NCBI GenBank assembly: GCA_026018925.1
Contig: JAKSZU010000004.1
Coordinates: forward strand, 13,036,964 to 13,100,963
Direction of reading: 5' to 3'
Length of the DNA stretch: 64,000 nt
From: Tupaia tana
Lineage: Eukaryota; Chordata; Mammalia; Scandentia; Tupaiidae
The position numbers and the translations under genes were made by a program. Below the pieces are notes generated by a model. It was not told the origin of the DNA and did not search any database. It worked only from the letters and a program-made list of their open reading frames with translations. This document shows positions 1-10,696 of this stretch, one piece after another (the first letter of the stretch is position 1; each line of letters starts with the position of its first letter).

Positions 1-155
1 AGATTAGATTAAAAATAAAGTGATTTACATATCATTGTTATAAAGATCACATGAGGGTTTTAAAATTCCACCAAAAAAAAGGAGGGTAACAGGTAGTAGT
101 ATATTAAAACCCCTTCTCTGTCCCAGACCCAGTGGCTTGAAAACCAAAGTGGGTT

Positions 156-321
156 GGGGCCAGCAGGTGGCATGGTGGTTAAGAGTGCTGGACTCCCACA
201 TGGCTGAGCATGGTTCGAGTCTTGGACCTGGTGGCTTGTTTTCTCACTTTTTCTCTCCCTCTCTTTCATTCTGTCCCTCTCTGGTCAAATTAAAATAAAT
301 AAATAAAGTTTTTAAAAAAAA
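156..321 (+). mobile_element. tRNA-derived SINE, family B (short, T+ tail)
   Basis: Head GGGGCCAGCAGGTGGCATGG, B box GGTTCGAGTC, CT-rich stretch, the TGGTCAAATTAAAAT box and an AATAAATAAATAAAG tail. This is the most typical family B copy near the window start. A short relic of another SINE (CCCAGACCCAGTGGCTTGAAA) lies just upstream at about 121-146. Confidence 0.88.
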
Positions 322-540
322 TAACACCTTATCTGTCATTCCAGATCCAATGACCTTGCGTCACAAGACCTAATTAAATGAAAACATAAAAAAAATAAAA
401 ATTAAAAAAAAAAAAACGGTATTCCATTTGGACTTTTTTCTCCATTTAAACTATAAAACGAGGAAGTTCAGGTAATTAGAAATAATTACAAACAAAAATG
501 TCCCAAATATTAACTTTCACTTTTGTTAACAGTAAATTTG

Positions 541-700
541 TTGGTCGATTTTTGCTAGAGGGCGCAGTGTCTGCCCAAGAGAGACAGACAGAGAGGGGAA
601 GGGAGGAAGCAGCCCTCACAGGGGCCGGCCGCACGGCCACTCCTTCTCCTCCAGTGTCCTCTCAGGGCTCCGGGCCGGCAGGAACAGGCAGAGCAGCGGC
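541..700 (-). mobile_element. Degenerate antisense SINE relic
   Basis: The order 'tttttgctagagggcgc', GAGACAGACAGAGAG, then CCTTCTCCTCC reproduces the antisense tail, body and CT-rich parts of family A, but the head is unrecognisable. The right edge is uncertain; the segment to about 930 is GC-rich and unassigned. Confidence 0.45.
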
Positions 701-1054
701 GGCACCACCGGTGGGCTTGGGGCAGCCCGAGTGCCGGCTGGCCTCTCCCGGAGATGGGCACAGTGCGAGCGCTGAGACACAGCCGGCAGAGGGAGGGGCC
801 GTGCAGAGTAGATTGGGGGGAGGGCACATGTCCCTCGACTGAGTGACAGTGAGACAGCCAGGGAGACCTCCTCTGGGCCGGACACCAGTGCTGGAGGTCG
901 GAGGTGTCGAGTAATCATTTCTTCATGAGTCATAATGGATAGTAAGTATTTCAGTGAAAGAAACTAGAAGCTATGTTTGCCTTGTTATGTCTCAAATATT
1001 CAGAATATTTTTTGCTCTGACTTGCATTTTAAAACAAGGGGTGTATTTTTTGTT

Positions 1055-1277
1055 GTTGTTGTTTTTTCACCAGAGAAAAATCGAAAGCAAGAAATCAGCC
1101 CTTGGGGAGATGGCCACGCCGCAATCCCTTCTCCTCCATTCTCCTCTCGGGATCTTGGGCACGCACGCACATGCACACGTGCCTGGAGTGACTTTTAGGC
1201 TGCTCAATCCAGGATTCAAACCATGGTTGACTACGGGGGAGTCCAGTGACGTAACTGTCAGGCCATCCATTGGTCCC
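1055..1277 (-). mobile_element. SINE family A, antisense
   Basis: Contains the antisense body (GATGGCCACGCCGCAATCCC, CATTCTCCTCTCGGGATCTT) and head, ending in CATTGGTCCC. The tail side is shortened, lacking the 'ctatagggcgcg' block. Confidence 0.85.
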
Positions 1278-1282
1278 AAGCT

Positions 1283-1488
1283 TTTCCTTTTAATTGCCAG
1301 AACACACGTGCACTCACCAGTGAGAAACAGGATACGAGCCCTTCCCTTCCCCTCCTCTATCCTGCTGGGGCTTGGGCAGGCATGTACACACACCTGGTAT
1401 GTCTTAAGCCACCCAGGCAGGGGTTCACACCAAGCTCGGCCATGTGGGAGCTGGTGTCCTTAGCCACGAGACTATGAGGGCAGTCCCT
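1283..1488 (-). mobile_element. Older antisense SINE, tandem to the previous copy
   Basis: Diverged antisense copy: 'tgccagaacacacgtgcactcaccag', GGGCTTGGGCAGGCATGTAC, then CATGTGGGAGCTGGTGTCC and a final GCAGTCCC. It directly abuts the younger copy. The purine-rich stretch 1490-1610 behind it is unassigned. Confidence 0.65.
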
Positions 1489-1863
1489 AAATGAGAGTGA
1501 AAGCGAGAGTGGAAGGCAGAGGAACAGAGGGGAAGACACAGGAGGTGGGGAAAGAGAGGGAGGAAGAGGGACAGAAGGGAGGTATCTTTGACGGGGTCCC
1601 CCACGTCTCAACCCTAAACCCTGTTCAGGAAGCCAGGCTCCCCGGCCCCAGCCGTGCCGCCACGCCTGCACTGGCTCCACTGTGGTGAGGTGTGGTCCGG
1701 AGGGGCCCTTCTTCTCTAGTTTGGGAAAGACGATGCAATGAGACAAGGTCTGAGGAGAACAAGGCACTGCAAGTGCTTTGTCCTAAAGAACCAACAAAAA
1801 GTGAAGTCCGTTTCCAGGTGACAGAGCTAAAGCTCACTAACCACGATGGAAACACTGCTGAGG

Positions 1864-1934
1864 GGTCAGCAGGTGTGTAATGGCTACGTCGCTGGACTCC
1901 CATGTAGTCGCCACGGCTCAAGAACTGTACCTGG
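1864..1934 (+). mobile_element. SINE family A, left part of an interrupted copy
   Basis: Head of a family A element (GTCAGCAGG, TAATGGCTACGTCGCTGGAC, B box region GGCTCAAG) that stops at the left TSD of the next element. The missing remainder resumes at 2209. Confidence 0.8.
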
Positions 1935-2194
1935 GGAACCAGTAGTTAGCGTAATGGCTATGTCACTGGACTCCCACGTAGTCGACCACGGTTCGCGTCC
2001 CAGACCTGGTGGCTTAAAACTCAGGCCGGGCGCGTGTGCGTCCGTGCCCAAGATCCCGAGAGGAGAATGGAGGAGAAGGGATTGCGGCGTGACCATCCCC
2101 CCTGGGGGGTGATTTTTCACTTTCTGTCTCTATGTCTCTCTCTGTCTGTCTGGCGAGCGCATGCGCCCTAAAGCGAAAAACCTCTCCAAAAAAA
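1935..2194 (+). mobile_element. SINE family A nested inside an older copy
   Basis: Full-length element from GGAACCAGTAGTTAGCG to CCTCTCC plus A tail. It is flanked by AGAACTGTACCTGG (1921-1934) and AGAACTGGACCTGG (2195-2208), a 14-bp TSD with one mismatch. It split an older SINE just after that SINE's B box. Confidence 0.92.
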
Positions 2195-2208
2195 AGAACT
2201 GGACCTGG

Positions 2209-2384
2209 TGGCTTGAAACACATTGGGTACGTGCGTGCCCAAGATCCCGAGAGGAGAATGGAGGAGAAGGGATTGCAGCGTGGCCGTCCCCCTGGGGGTG
2301 ACTTCCTGCTTTCTGTCTCTGTCTCTCTGGGGATACACGTGCTCTATCTCTATAGCAAAAAACCTCTCTCTAAAAAAAGAAATA
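2209..2384 (+). mobile_element. SINE family A, right part of the interrupted copy
   Basis: Continues from 'tggcttgaaacacattggg' through the body (GAGAGGAGAATGGAGGAGAA) to 'ctatagcaaaaaacctctc' and a short A tail, completing the copy begun at 1864. Confidence 0.85.
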
Positions 2385-2389
2385 CTACC

Positions 2390-3030
2390 GCATTTCCTGG
2401 AAGTTTCTGCAAAAATAAAGAACAGTGATTCCGAACAGGGAGAAAGTCTGCTCTTAGCCACGGGGTGTGGGGCGGCAAAATGCCCCTCGGCCCTCTCTAC
2501 CTGGAGCAGCCTCCCTCCCAGGACCCAGTCTGTGCAGAGCCCGCAGCTGATGTGCCGAGGACCAGTGGCAGCCCTGGGCCACGCGAGCGCCCTGCTCTTC
2601 TGCCCCTCCCTGCCTATGAGCGCCAGTGCTTCCCTCGGACAGAGGGCAGAGGGCAGCCGGGAGGGACCGAAGGAGCTGCAGAGGGCGACTCAGAGCAAGG
2701 CTGGGCGCCCGGGGCCAGGCAGCGGGAGCTGCGCAGACAGTCAGCGGGCTCCACGGCGCAGTACCGGCTCTGGGTCACCACGTTTCGGGTGCGACCGGCA
2801 CCTCTGCTCTTTCCCGCCTGTTCCTCTCAGCTGTCCCTCTCCCCAGCTGTGCCTCGCTGTCAGTAACCTCACTCTGCCCTGCATCTTGGTGTGCACCCCT
2901 GCTGTGCCCTCTGTGACGGGGCCTCCTCGAGGGCTGCATCTCCGTTTCATGACCAGTTGTGACAGCTCATGGCCTCGGCCGGAACCTCTGACCCACTAAG
3001 AGAACAACAAACCATGGAAAGGACGGCGTC
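2390..3030 (-). other. EPB41 intron, GC-rich unique sequence
   Basis: Largely single-copy GC-rich DNA with no recognisable gene, RNA or repeat. No following EPB41 FERM exon is visible here. Confidence 0.6.
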
Positions 3031-3037
3031 CACTTAC

Positions 3038-3080
3038 CACGGACCTGCTTCCGGATCTCCTTGGCAGAATCCAGCCACGT
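3038..3080 (-). CDS. EPB41: EPB41 coding exon 4 in this window (43 nt, FERM F1 lobe)
   Basis: Encodes TWLDSAKEIRKQVR plus the first base of a glycine codon. This is the stretch of the 4.1R FERM domain that follows the alternatively spliced exon upstream; the usual mammalian sequence has K where this one has R (EIRKQV). The acceptor is CTCTTTGCAG ending at 3081 and the donor is GTAAGTGG beginning at 3037. At 43 nt it matches the size I recall for conventional exon 6. It ends in phase 1, so the next exon must supply two bases. The FERM domain binds the cytoplasmic tails of glycophorin C and band 3, p55 and calmodulin. Confidence 0.95.
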
Positions 3081-3089
3081 CTGCAAAGA

Positions 3090-3850
3090 GAAGAAAAGGC
3101 ATTGACACAGCGCTCCAAATAACACGCTGTGCGGAGTGCAGGACGCAGCGGCGCCAGACCACGGTGCCTCCAGGTCACCTCCACTCCTTCGGCAGTGATG
3201 GGCAGAGCCAGCCAGCCGGGGCCGAGTCCTAGCACACACGCCCTGGAGGGCCATGTCCTCTCGGCACCCCTAAAAGCGAGGGTCAAGCGGCAGTGCCCCC
3301 TCGTGGCTACCGGGAACACTCACGGGGCTGCCCCGGGAGCCGCATCCCTCCTGCCGCCCAGGAGAGTTCTGCACAGGGCCTGCCCACTCCGCACGGTCCT
3401 CCCCACAGGACAGCATCTGGCTGCCCTGCCACCGACAGCGCTCACTGAATGGGCGTCTGTGCGCCCTGCCTGCTGCTCCTGCGAGCTCTCCCGCCCAGGC
3501 TCTGGCCCCAAGCTCCTGGCCCACACGCGGTGGACGGTGCCAACGACAGCCCTGGAGAGCCCCACCACTACAGCTGTCACTCGCCCCTTCAGGAATGGCG
3601 TAAAGACAGCCACTTCCACCTCTGGAGAACTGCTTATCACGTCTCGTCAAATGGAAGACACTCACGGAGCAGCAGGATGCAAGTTGTCGAGTCCTGCTCA
3701 GGACTATGACCCTCCCCTCCCCGGGAGCCCCTCACCTGCACCCTCCTACTGCCCCCACCCCCATGGCCTCGGAAAAGTAAGGCGGGAGTACCTTACAGCT
3801 CTTTTCTAAATACTGCTAAAAGTCAGATAAACCTCTCTTCCAAAGAGCTT
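3090..3850 (-). other. EPB41 intron, unique GC-rich sequence
   Basis: Start of the ~10-kb intron. GC-rich with open frames on both strands but no recognisable protein family or splice-supported exon. I see no further feature. Confidence 0.6.
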
Positions 3851-3851
3851 T

Positions 3852-4063
3852 CATTATTTTATTTAAACTTGCCAGAGAGATAGAAAGGGAGAGGGCTGAA
3901 ACACCCCCAGCGGCGCGTGGTCATGACACAGCCCATTCCCCTCCCCCTCCAGGTCCGGGTTGGGGCACACACGCACACACGCCTTGCACAGGGCCAGGGT
4001 CTGAACTGTGCGGTTCACCACGTGGGATCACCTCCCTTCACACCAGGCCAGGGCCGGCCCCAG
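3852..4063 (-). mobile_element. Old antisense SINE
   Basis: Pattern 'aaacttgccagagagatagaaagggagagg', CATTCCCCTCCCCCTCC, 'gtgggatcacctcccttcacaccaggcc' and terminal GGGCCGGCCCC. It belongs to an older branch whose head reads GGGGCCGGCCC. Confidence 0.65.
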
Positions 4064-4476
4064 AACTCTTAATGAAGATTACGTCCTGCCCCTTTGGAAC
4101 GGAAACTTCCACCAGAGTCAAGCAACTTCTTGTTTCCATCATTTTAAGAGACCTTCCCAAAGTGACCATAAGCTCCCAGGTTCGAGCCACCAGGGTGACA
4201 CAGAGGCTGCTCCCGGGTCTGTGGGAATCAAAGAGGTGCCCAGGGTGAAGCTGCCTTGCACAGCTCGACCTCCACCGCCAAACCCAAAAGGAGAACTTCC
4301 GGAGATAACAAATCAGATGTGCACGAGGGTAAGCACTGCCCTCCCGGGTTCAGCGAGTCAACTCCTAGCCTCCGATTTAGCACCAAACTTCCGAGGAGGG
4401 CTTCCAAGTGCTAGGCCCTGTGGCTACAAAAAAAGATTTAAAAACAGCACATACCTTCAAGAGGCTGTCGTTTAAA

Positions 4477-4644
4477 AAAAGAAAAAGAAAAAAGAATTAT
4501 TTATTTTCCCCCAAATGTGCCATACAGGGCACACGTGCTCGGAGAGACAGAAAGGGAAAGTTGAGAAAGCAAGCTGCCCGTCCAGGACTCGAGCCGCGAT
4601 CAGCCATGTGAGAGTGCAGCCCCTACCACACCACCTGCTGGCCC
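4477..4644 (-). mobile_element. SINE family B-like, antisense
   Basis: Antisense T+ tail (AAAGAATTATTTATTTT), then 'gagaaagcaagctgcccgtccaggactcgagcc' and CACCACCTGCTGGCCC. It retains an extra 'acagggcacacgtgctcggagagacag' block, so it looks like an intermediate between A and B. Confidence 0.8.
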
Positions 4645-4659
4645 AAGAGCAGGTCCCGG

Positions 4660-5183
4660 CTGGCTGCCATGACGGAGCGTGCAGCGATGCTGTGACAGTC
4701 GGAGGACCGCACTGAACACGCCTCGTCCCTCGTCGGGGGCCCACACCGAGTCTTCGGCACCAAACAAGAGCCAGTCAGCCAGAGCAGAGAGGAGCGAAGG
4801 CCACCTGCAGCTAGCCACGGGGCCACAGAGTAGGACAGACGCACACCGCACAGAGGGGCCAGGTCAGGAGGGTGGGTGCTGTACCCCGAAACTGACCTTT
4901 ACCACGTTCTGGGCAAGTGGGGGCCCTGGAAGAATTTCAAACAGCGTGACACGAATTAAAGGAAGCAGGGCCACAGAGAGAGTCCAAGTGAGACTTGAGA
5001 GTGACCGTCGCGGTCCAGCGAGGGGCAGGGAGGCCACAGGCTTTGAAGAGAGCCCACCCCGCCGCCACTCGTTCGCGGAGCAGCCTCACACAGGCGTCTT
5101 CCTTAGCCTCGCTTTTCTCATAGGAGTGGGGACACTCACCTCCTCACTGCGCTAGTGTAGACGGACTGACTGGGAACAGGGCC
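4660..5183 (-). other. EPB41 intron, unique sequence
   Basis: No gene or clear repeat. An acceptor-like site and a GTGAGT donor-like site flank about 30 nt at 5142-5171 on the minus strand, but the segment has an in-frame stop and is not called an exon. Confidence 0.5.
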
Positions 5184-5440
5184 AGGGCCGGCGGGCTTGG
5201 TGGCTAAGGGCATGGGGCTCCCACGGAGCTGACTGTGTGGTTTCAGTCTCGGCCCTGGAGGCTTGAGGAACAAGTGGGCTGTGTGCCTGCGTGTGCCTGC
5301 GTGTGTCTGAAATCCCGAAAGGAGGGAGAAACAGTGGGGGACAGCACGGCTACCCCATGGGGCTCCACGTCTCACTCTCCTGCCTCTCTCTGGCAAGCAC
5401 ACATGCTCTCTAGCAAGTTAAACAACAACAAAACAGAAGA
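5184..5440 (+). mobile_element. Old SINE of the family A type
   Basis: Diverged head (GGGCCGGCGGGCTTGGTGGC), long body with 'gaaatcccgaaaggaggga', 'catggggctcc', CT-rich stretch and 'ctctggcaagcacacatgctctctagcaag' before an AAC-rich tail. Confidence 0.7.
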
Positions 5441-6010
5441 AGAAATATCAGAAAAAGAACAAATTTCATGAAAAAGAAAAAAACTAGAAACGACCCACAC
5501 GCCCCCCCCCCACCCCCCTGCCGGTGACAGAATGAACCAACCGTGCTACCCACACATTCATACGGGCAGGGACTAAAGGCATGTTCAGAGATCCGAGAGG
5601 GGTGCTTCATCGGGGAGCTGGGGTCAGGACCAAGGCCAGAGACCGGGCTGCGTCTCCAGTGAGACAATAGACGAGACGTGACGGGAGATTTCAGAGTCAC
5701 CGGAGGGGTCCAGCTCGGCAGTCAGGCCCAGCCCGGCAGGAGGACTAAAGGGCGGGAGTGTGGTGTGAGGCCTCAGGAGGGTACCGTTCTCCCTTGCACA
5801 AGCACACACTCTAGCATGAAACTAAAAAATAAAAATCACCCCGGGAGCACGAGTCGACAGCAGCCTGAAAGGACGTGAACAGGGCTGCCGGGAGCACGTG
5901 GGCTTAAGGGAGGGCTGCCGGGAGAGGAGGCAGGTGCCAGGACCCGGAGGGGCGGGAGGTCTCGGGCTGGGGTGACCAAGGCCATCACGGCCACAGAGCG
6001 CATAAGCAGC
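5441..6010 (-). other. EPB41 intron, unique sequence
   Basis: No gene recognised. A C-run (CCCCCCCCCCACCCCCC, about 5502-5518) lies here. The part at 5790-5825 vaguely resembles a SINE tail but is too short to call. Confidence 0.5.
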
Positions 6011-6017
6011 GAGAAGA

Positions 6018-6450
6018 CGGGGTGTGCGAGTGCACGGGCGGGTGTGGGAGTGTGCGGGCAGGTGTGCAAGTGCACGGGTGGGGGGGCAGGTGTGCAAGTG
6101 CGCAGGTGGGAGTTTGACTGCATAGGAGAGTGTAGGAATGCGTAGGTGGATGTGCAAGTGTGTAGGTGGGTGTGCGAGTACACAGGTGGCTATGTGAGTG
6201 TGCAGGCAGATGTGGGAGTGTGTGTGGGCAGGTGTGCGAGTGTGCGGGCCGGTGTGGGAGTGTGCAGGCAGCTGTGACAGTGCACAGGCAGGAGTGTGAG
6301 TGTGCAGGCAGGTGTGAGCGTGCGCAGGCAGAAGTGCGAGTGTGCAGGCAGGTGTGTGAGTGCACAGGTGGCTATGCTGCCGGGTGGGTGTACGAGTGCG
6401 CAGGTCTGTGAGTACATGGGCGTGTGTGCAAGTGAGCGTGCATGCAGGAG
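6018..6450. repeat. Minisatellite, about 18-20-bp GT-rich unit
   Basis: Tandem, degenerate units of the form GTGTGAGTGTGCAGGCAG, about 20 copies. It gives open frames with CECAGR-type periodicity on the plus strand and cysteine/histidine/threonine-rich ones on the minus, which are artefacts of the repeat. Edges are gradual. Confidence 0.85.
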
Positions 6451-7280
6451 TGTGGCCAGCCGGGGCACCGTGGGGGACAGAAACAGCAAAACCACGGGGA
6501 ACTGCTCAGGTCGCAGGGCTGAAACCGCCCGCCCAGCACTGGCAACGCCACTCGGAGGGAGACGCCCGACAGCAGCACGTGTCAGATGCGAGAGTGTCCC
6601 CACAGGATTCCAGAAAGCCCGGACAGCACACAGCCAAATGCCATTGGCAGCGAGGGGACAGAGAGGACGCAGACAGGCTTTCACTCCACAGTGACGACGG
6701 GGGCTCTGCTCTTTGCAAAAGCACAGACAAATCTCCAAAGAGACGTTGAACAAGAGGAAAGCTGCGAAATTCTCGTGCAGTTTAAACGCAGGTGAGACTG
6801 ACGGTGACAGATGTCAAGAAACTGCTTTTGACAGAAAGTGGGGGATGAAGTGACAGACACGGGCTGGGGACAGCAAGCAGAGGGGAACCAGGGGAGAGCC
6901 CGGAGTTCTTACAATGTTTTGTTCTCACCCCGGATGCGACAGCAGTGTGTGGCGCTAAATAGAAGTTACAGGGCATCGTTTCTGATGGAGCGCTTCACCA
7001 GGCCGCGGGTGCCGAAAATGGCTGAGCCAAGAGAAGTCACTCCTGCTAAAGGCCACAACATCACATCAAAGGTTTTTCCTTTATTCATAACCATGCACAC
7101 ACAGCACCTCCACAGGGTCTTCAGGCTTCGGGCCCCTTCCCGGAGCCACCAGCCGGCTAGAGCACGTGTGCCTGGGTGTTTCGGGGGACCCAGCCAGGGA
7201 CCCCCACCTCAGGTGCCATGTCAGACTCAGTTTCCGAGTAACATGTGACCGCCATGCCACAGGGTGGCTCCCCCAAACTG
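6451..7280 (-). other. EPB41 intron, unique sequence
   Basis: No recognisable gene or repeat in either strand; moderate GC. Confidence 0.5.
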
Positions 7281-7284
7281 GAAT

Positions 7285-7600
7285 TTGAGGAAGCAGGTGG
7301 ATCCCCTAACAGACCAGCTTTCCTTGCAACTAGGAGACCCCCAGTCTGTCTCCATCAGTTTAAAGAGGAAGTCCCTCCACTTTGACGCTTATACAGAAGT
7401 AACCCGATGTGAACCTGGTTTCTCACTATTGTCCTGTATCCTTGTTCCCACAGTATAAAACCCACTGCTCTGTCATGGCCAATGGGAGCCCTCATTCTGT
7501 TCTGAAAATCTGTTCTATTTTGCTAGATTTGTGAGTTGCAAATAAAAGCCAATTTGATTCTTCACAAAATTTGCTGTAATTTTGTCGGTACGAATGCCTG
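7285..7600 (+). mobile_element. LTR fragment of an endogenous retrovirus-like element, copy 1
   Basis: A TATA-type motif (AGTATAAAACCCACTGCTCT) is followed about 95 bases later by a polyadenylation signal (CAAATAAAAGCC) and a GT/T-rich end, the order of U3-R-U5 in an LTR. A related segment lies at 9665-9835 in the same orientation. Termini and family are uncertain. No viral open frame is visible between the two. Confidence 0.6.
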
Positions 7601-8869
7601 AAATGAAGTCAAATAACCTGGCTAGATACGACAGATTTTCAGTAACAGTGAGTGCCCTGGTCTTTAGCATACGCTCCCTGAAAACAGATCAGGGAGACCG
7701 TTCAACCGGAAGGGTGCTCCCGATGCAGCTCGAGGACAGACATGCATTGTTTTAGGCCATGCATCGCCTGGATGGTGGGTAATTTCGTTTTTAAATAATA
7801 CTATCATAATAACAACGACATCTGATTCTCATTTTGAGTGCTTACTCCATGTTGGACACCATATGACATGCTGTTACACAGACTCACAGAGCAAGCTTGT
7901 GACGCTATTCTCAAGTGCAACGTCTCACTCTTTCAATAAATGTTTACTGAGGCCAGATGCACTGAAGCCAGCCACTGGGCTAGATGAGGATGTCCTTGCG
8001 CCCAGAGCAATGCTGGAAACTGATCACCACGATAAATAACTGAAACCTTAGAGCCCTAAGAACAAAAATAAAATTAAAAAATTCTACTACCATGACTCTG
8101 TAAAGGATGGGGGAAAAAGTCTACAGAAGGTAAAAAATCAGAATGGCTTTAGCCCTATCCAGTGGTGCTCCGAGATGGAAGAAATGACGTTGTTTCACAG
8201 GGGATTTGATAGAAGTTTAATATCGGCGGGAACTTGCAAACAGGAGTGGGGATCAGCGGAGGCCGATTCCCACACACGCACAAATGCAGGTTCCACTCCC
8301 GCTCTTCCCCCACTAGCTCCACCCTTAATAAGCTGGAACCTTTAAAAGGGCTGAACAGTAGGGGAAAACTTGGGAGGAAAGAGTGAGTGTTCCAGGGCTC
8401 CACGAGCAAAGGTCACTGGCCTCCCTACTGTTCGAGGGAAAGGGAGCAAGTTACCTGGAAGGAAGCCAAGATGCCCCGGTGCTGAAGGACAAAGGTTATT
8501 ACTTAGCCCTCCCACTGCTGAGGCTCGCTGGAGCGTTTCTTCACTTAGAGGCTCTTAAAGACCTCCACAGAATTTAACTCCAACAGGAACTCCTGTTCAG
8601 GGCTGGTACTGAAGGAATTTAGGACACAAAGCGAGAATGGAAGGGCATAAAGATGGCATCAGTTTGGTTCACCCACACACATAGGCCTTCTCCACAGTAG
8701 CGTGAGAAACTAGAAAACAATGGAGCAACATCTTCGAAATTCCAAACACAAATCAGTTCAAGCCAAATTCTATACTCAACCAAACTAACAACCAAACAAG
8801 AGGGCAGAATAGACATTTTTTCGACAGCGCAGAAAAGAAGATATCTCATATACTATTAAAATAAAACAC
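7601..8869 (-). other. EPB41 intron between the LTR copy and a SINE
   Basis: About 1.27 kb of mostly AT-rich unique DNA. A 7815-7990 segment resembles an L2/MIR tail. No viral gene, host gene or RNA gene is recognised. Confidence 0.5.
7815..7990 (+). repeat. Possible L2/MIR-like ancient repeat
   Basis: The words 'tttgagtgcttactccatgtt' and 'tcaataaatgtttactgagg' recall the 3' end of L2. The match is by eye and weak. Confidence 0.4.
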
Positions 8870-9146
8870 GGGACGAGCAGTTAGCATAATGGCTATGTCT
8901 CTGGACTCCCATGTAGTCGACCGCGGTTCACGTCCCAGACCCGGTGGCTTAAACTCACGCCGAGCGCGTGTGTGTGCGTGCATGCCCAAGATCCCGAGAG
9001 GAGAATGGAGGAGAAGGGATTGCGGTGTGGCCATCCCCACCGCCCCCCGGGGGGGGTGATTTCTCGCTTTCTGTCTCTCTGTCTGTCTGGCTGGCTGGCT
9101 GGCGAGCGCACGCGCCCTATAGCAAAAACCTCTCCAAAAAAAATAA
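8870..9146 (+). mobile_element. SINE family A
   Basis: Full-length copy: GGGACGAGCAGTTAGCATAA head, body, an expanded hairpin tract (CCGCCCCCCGGGGGGGG), GGCT repeats in the CT stretch, 'ccctatagcaaaaacctctcc' and A tail. Confidence 0.92.
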
Positions 9147-9664
9147 AGGAATAAAGAAAAATGAGAAACATGCTAGGAGACAGGCAAAGCAACCCCAGGA
9201 TGTTGGTTTTAGGAAGGAGGGAGCAGCTGTGAACAAGCCCACAAGAGACAGCGTGACAGCATGAAATACTTTGCTTTGACCTACTTCTGAGACCTACTTC
9301 ACAACGAACTGAGAAGCAGAGTGGTCCACTCCTTTTGGCCACGTTCCTGTCAGATACTGGTAAGAACCTGGCCTAACTACAGACCTGCCAATGCCCCGAC
9401 TATGATAACCCCCTTTCCTAGGATTCACATGCCCACTGGCTTCCCCAGAAGGTGGTCTTAGCAACTACAAGGAAAACTGAAGCTAGACTGTGATTCAGAG
9501 ACATAAACATTTATTTTCCACAAATACTTTGAAAGGAACAATAATGCCTTCTTATACAGCCAGAGTTGTCATTTGATCTTTAGCTCTTATATTAGATACT
9601 TTTCACAATACTTTATATATAAATATGTAAGTAAAGCAATTTAAAATTTGCTCATAAAACGAAT
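9147..9664 (-). other. EPB41 intron, AT-rich unique sequence
   Basis: No gene or interspersed repeat recognised; 9480-9660 is AT-rich and free of SINEs. Confidence 0.5.
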
Positions 9665-9835
9665 TAACTGTATTCTTGTTCCCACCTTATAAAACCCACT
9701 GCTCTGTCATGGCCCTATGGGAATCCTCATTCTGTTCTGCAAATTCATTCTATTTTGCTAGGCTTGTGAGTTGTGAATAAAAGTCAGTTTGAACCTTAAC
9801 AAAATGTGCTGTGATTTTGTCTTTCCCAATGATTG
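9665..9835 (+). mobile_element. LTR fragment of an endogenous retrovirus-like element, copy 2
   Basis: Shares with copy 1 'cttataaaacccactgctct', 'ctcattctgttct', 'ttgtgagttg' and a polyadenylation signal (GAATAAAAGTC), but lacks the upstream U3-like half. Roughly 85-90% alike by eye. Confidence 0.6.
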
Positions 9836-9924
9836 TATCTAGCCAGGTTATGTGAGCAGGTTATGTGCACGTTAGTGTGTTGCTAAGCAGAGATACCTGA
9901 GGTGTGCGGCTTATAATAAACTTA

Positions 9925-10155
9925 GGGCCAGTAGGTGGCATGATGGTTAAGGCACTGGACTCCCACATGCCCAACCACAGTTTAAGTCCCAGACGTGGTG
10001 GCTTGAAATTCACGCCAGGAGCATGTACATGTGTGCCCAAAATCCTAGGAGGAAAGTGGAGAAGGTATGCGGCACGGCCAACTCCCCCGACCCCGGTGGG
10101 AGCGATCTGTCACCTTCCCTCTCACTGTCTCTCTCTGAAGAACACAAGCACCCCA
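9925..10155 (+). mobile_element. Old SINE of the family A type
   Basis: Head AGGGCCAGTAGGTGGCATGA with B-box-like AGTTTAAGTCC, body 'tgtgcccaaaatcctaggagg', and a shortened 3' end (CTCTCTGAAGAACACAAGCA). Confidence 0.75.
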
Positions 10156-10680
10156 GGACCAGCGTCTGGCCAGCCTCAGGTCTGACATCACAAAATGGCC
10201 AGCAGAGGGAGAAGCTTCCCTGGGCACGTGCAAAGAGCGGAATCTAAAGGTAGCTGTGCTTTTACAGCACCTTGCTCTTGGGAACAGCCCCTCAGACAGC
10301 GAGAGCTCACTCCATCTCGAGAAAGAGCGTCCATCTGCGAGCACAACGCCTCCGGCCCAAACACTGCCCACGAGGCCACACACTGGGGACTACGCCTCAG
10401 AACATGAACCTTGGAGGACAAACCATTATCCAAACCACAGCAAAGGTGGTGGGAGTGCTGAGGAGGCCACACTTGCAGACAGGACAGAGTATGGATGACA
10501 CCAAGTATGGTGCAAACCATTGGGAAGTTTCCAGCTCTGCTGAAACATTCTGTCCCAACATGGCCCCAGGGAGCTCGGCTGCAAGTACAAAGAATTTCCT
10601 CTACCAAAAGCCTTTAGGTGAGCTGGCTTCAAGAAAGTTAAGTTTATAAATTAGAAAAAAAGTATTTTTCCAGTTATGTT
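10156..10680 (-). other. EPB41 intron, unique sequence
   Basis: No recognisable gene or repeat; open frames here have no known motif. Confidence 0.5.
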
Positions 10681-10696
10681 AAGTAAGTAGGTACTT

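Noticed and set aside
954..2461. Many overlapping frames with words like GDGHAAIPSPPFSSRDLGHA repeated across the window
   Set aside because: These are translations of family A SINE bodies, which recur at every SINE; not genes.
1..3030. Search for the next EPB41 FERM exon (PWNF...YPPDP motif)
   Set aside because: No matching minus-strand sequence found; it must lie before base 1.
5142..5171. A 30-nt minus-strand segment with good-looking acceptor (TGTTCCCAG) and donor (GAG/GTGAGTGTCC), candidate EPB41 microexon
   Set aside because: After the upstream phase-0 exon it reads into a stop within six codons, and no known 4.1R exon fits; probably chance.
5822..6753. Histidine/threonine/cysteine-rich frames at 6 kb
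   Set aside because: Encoded by the 18-20-bp minisatellite; frame openness tracks the array edges.
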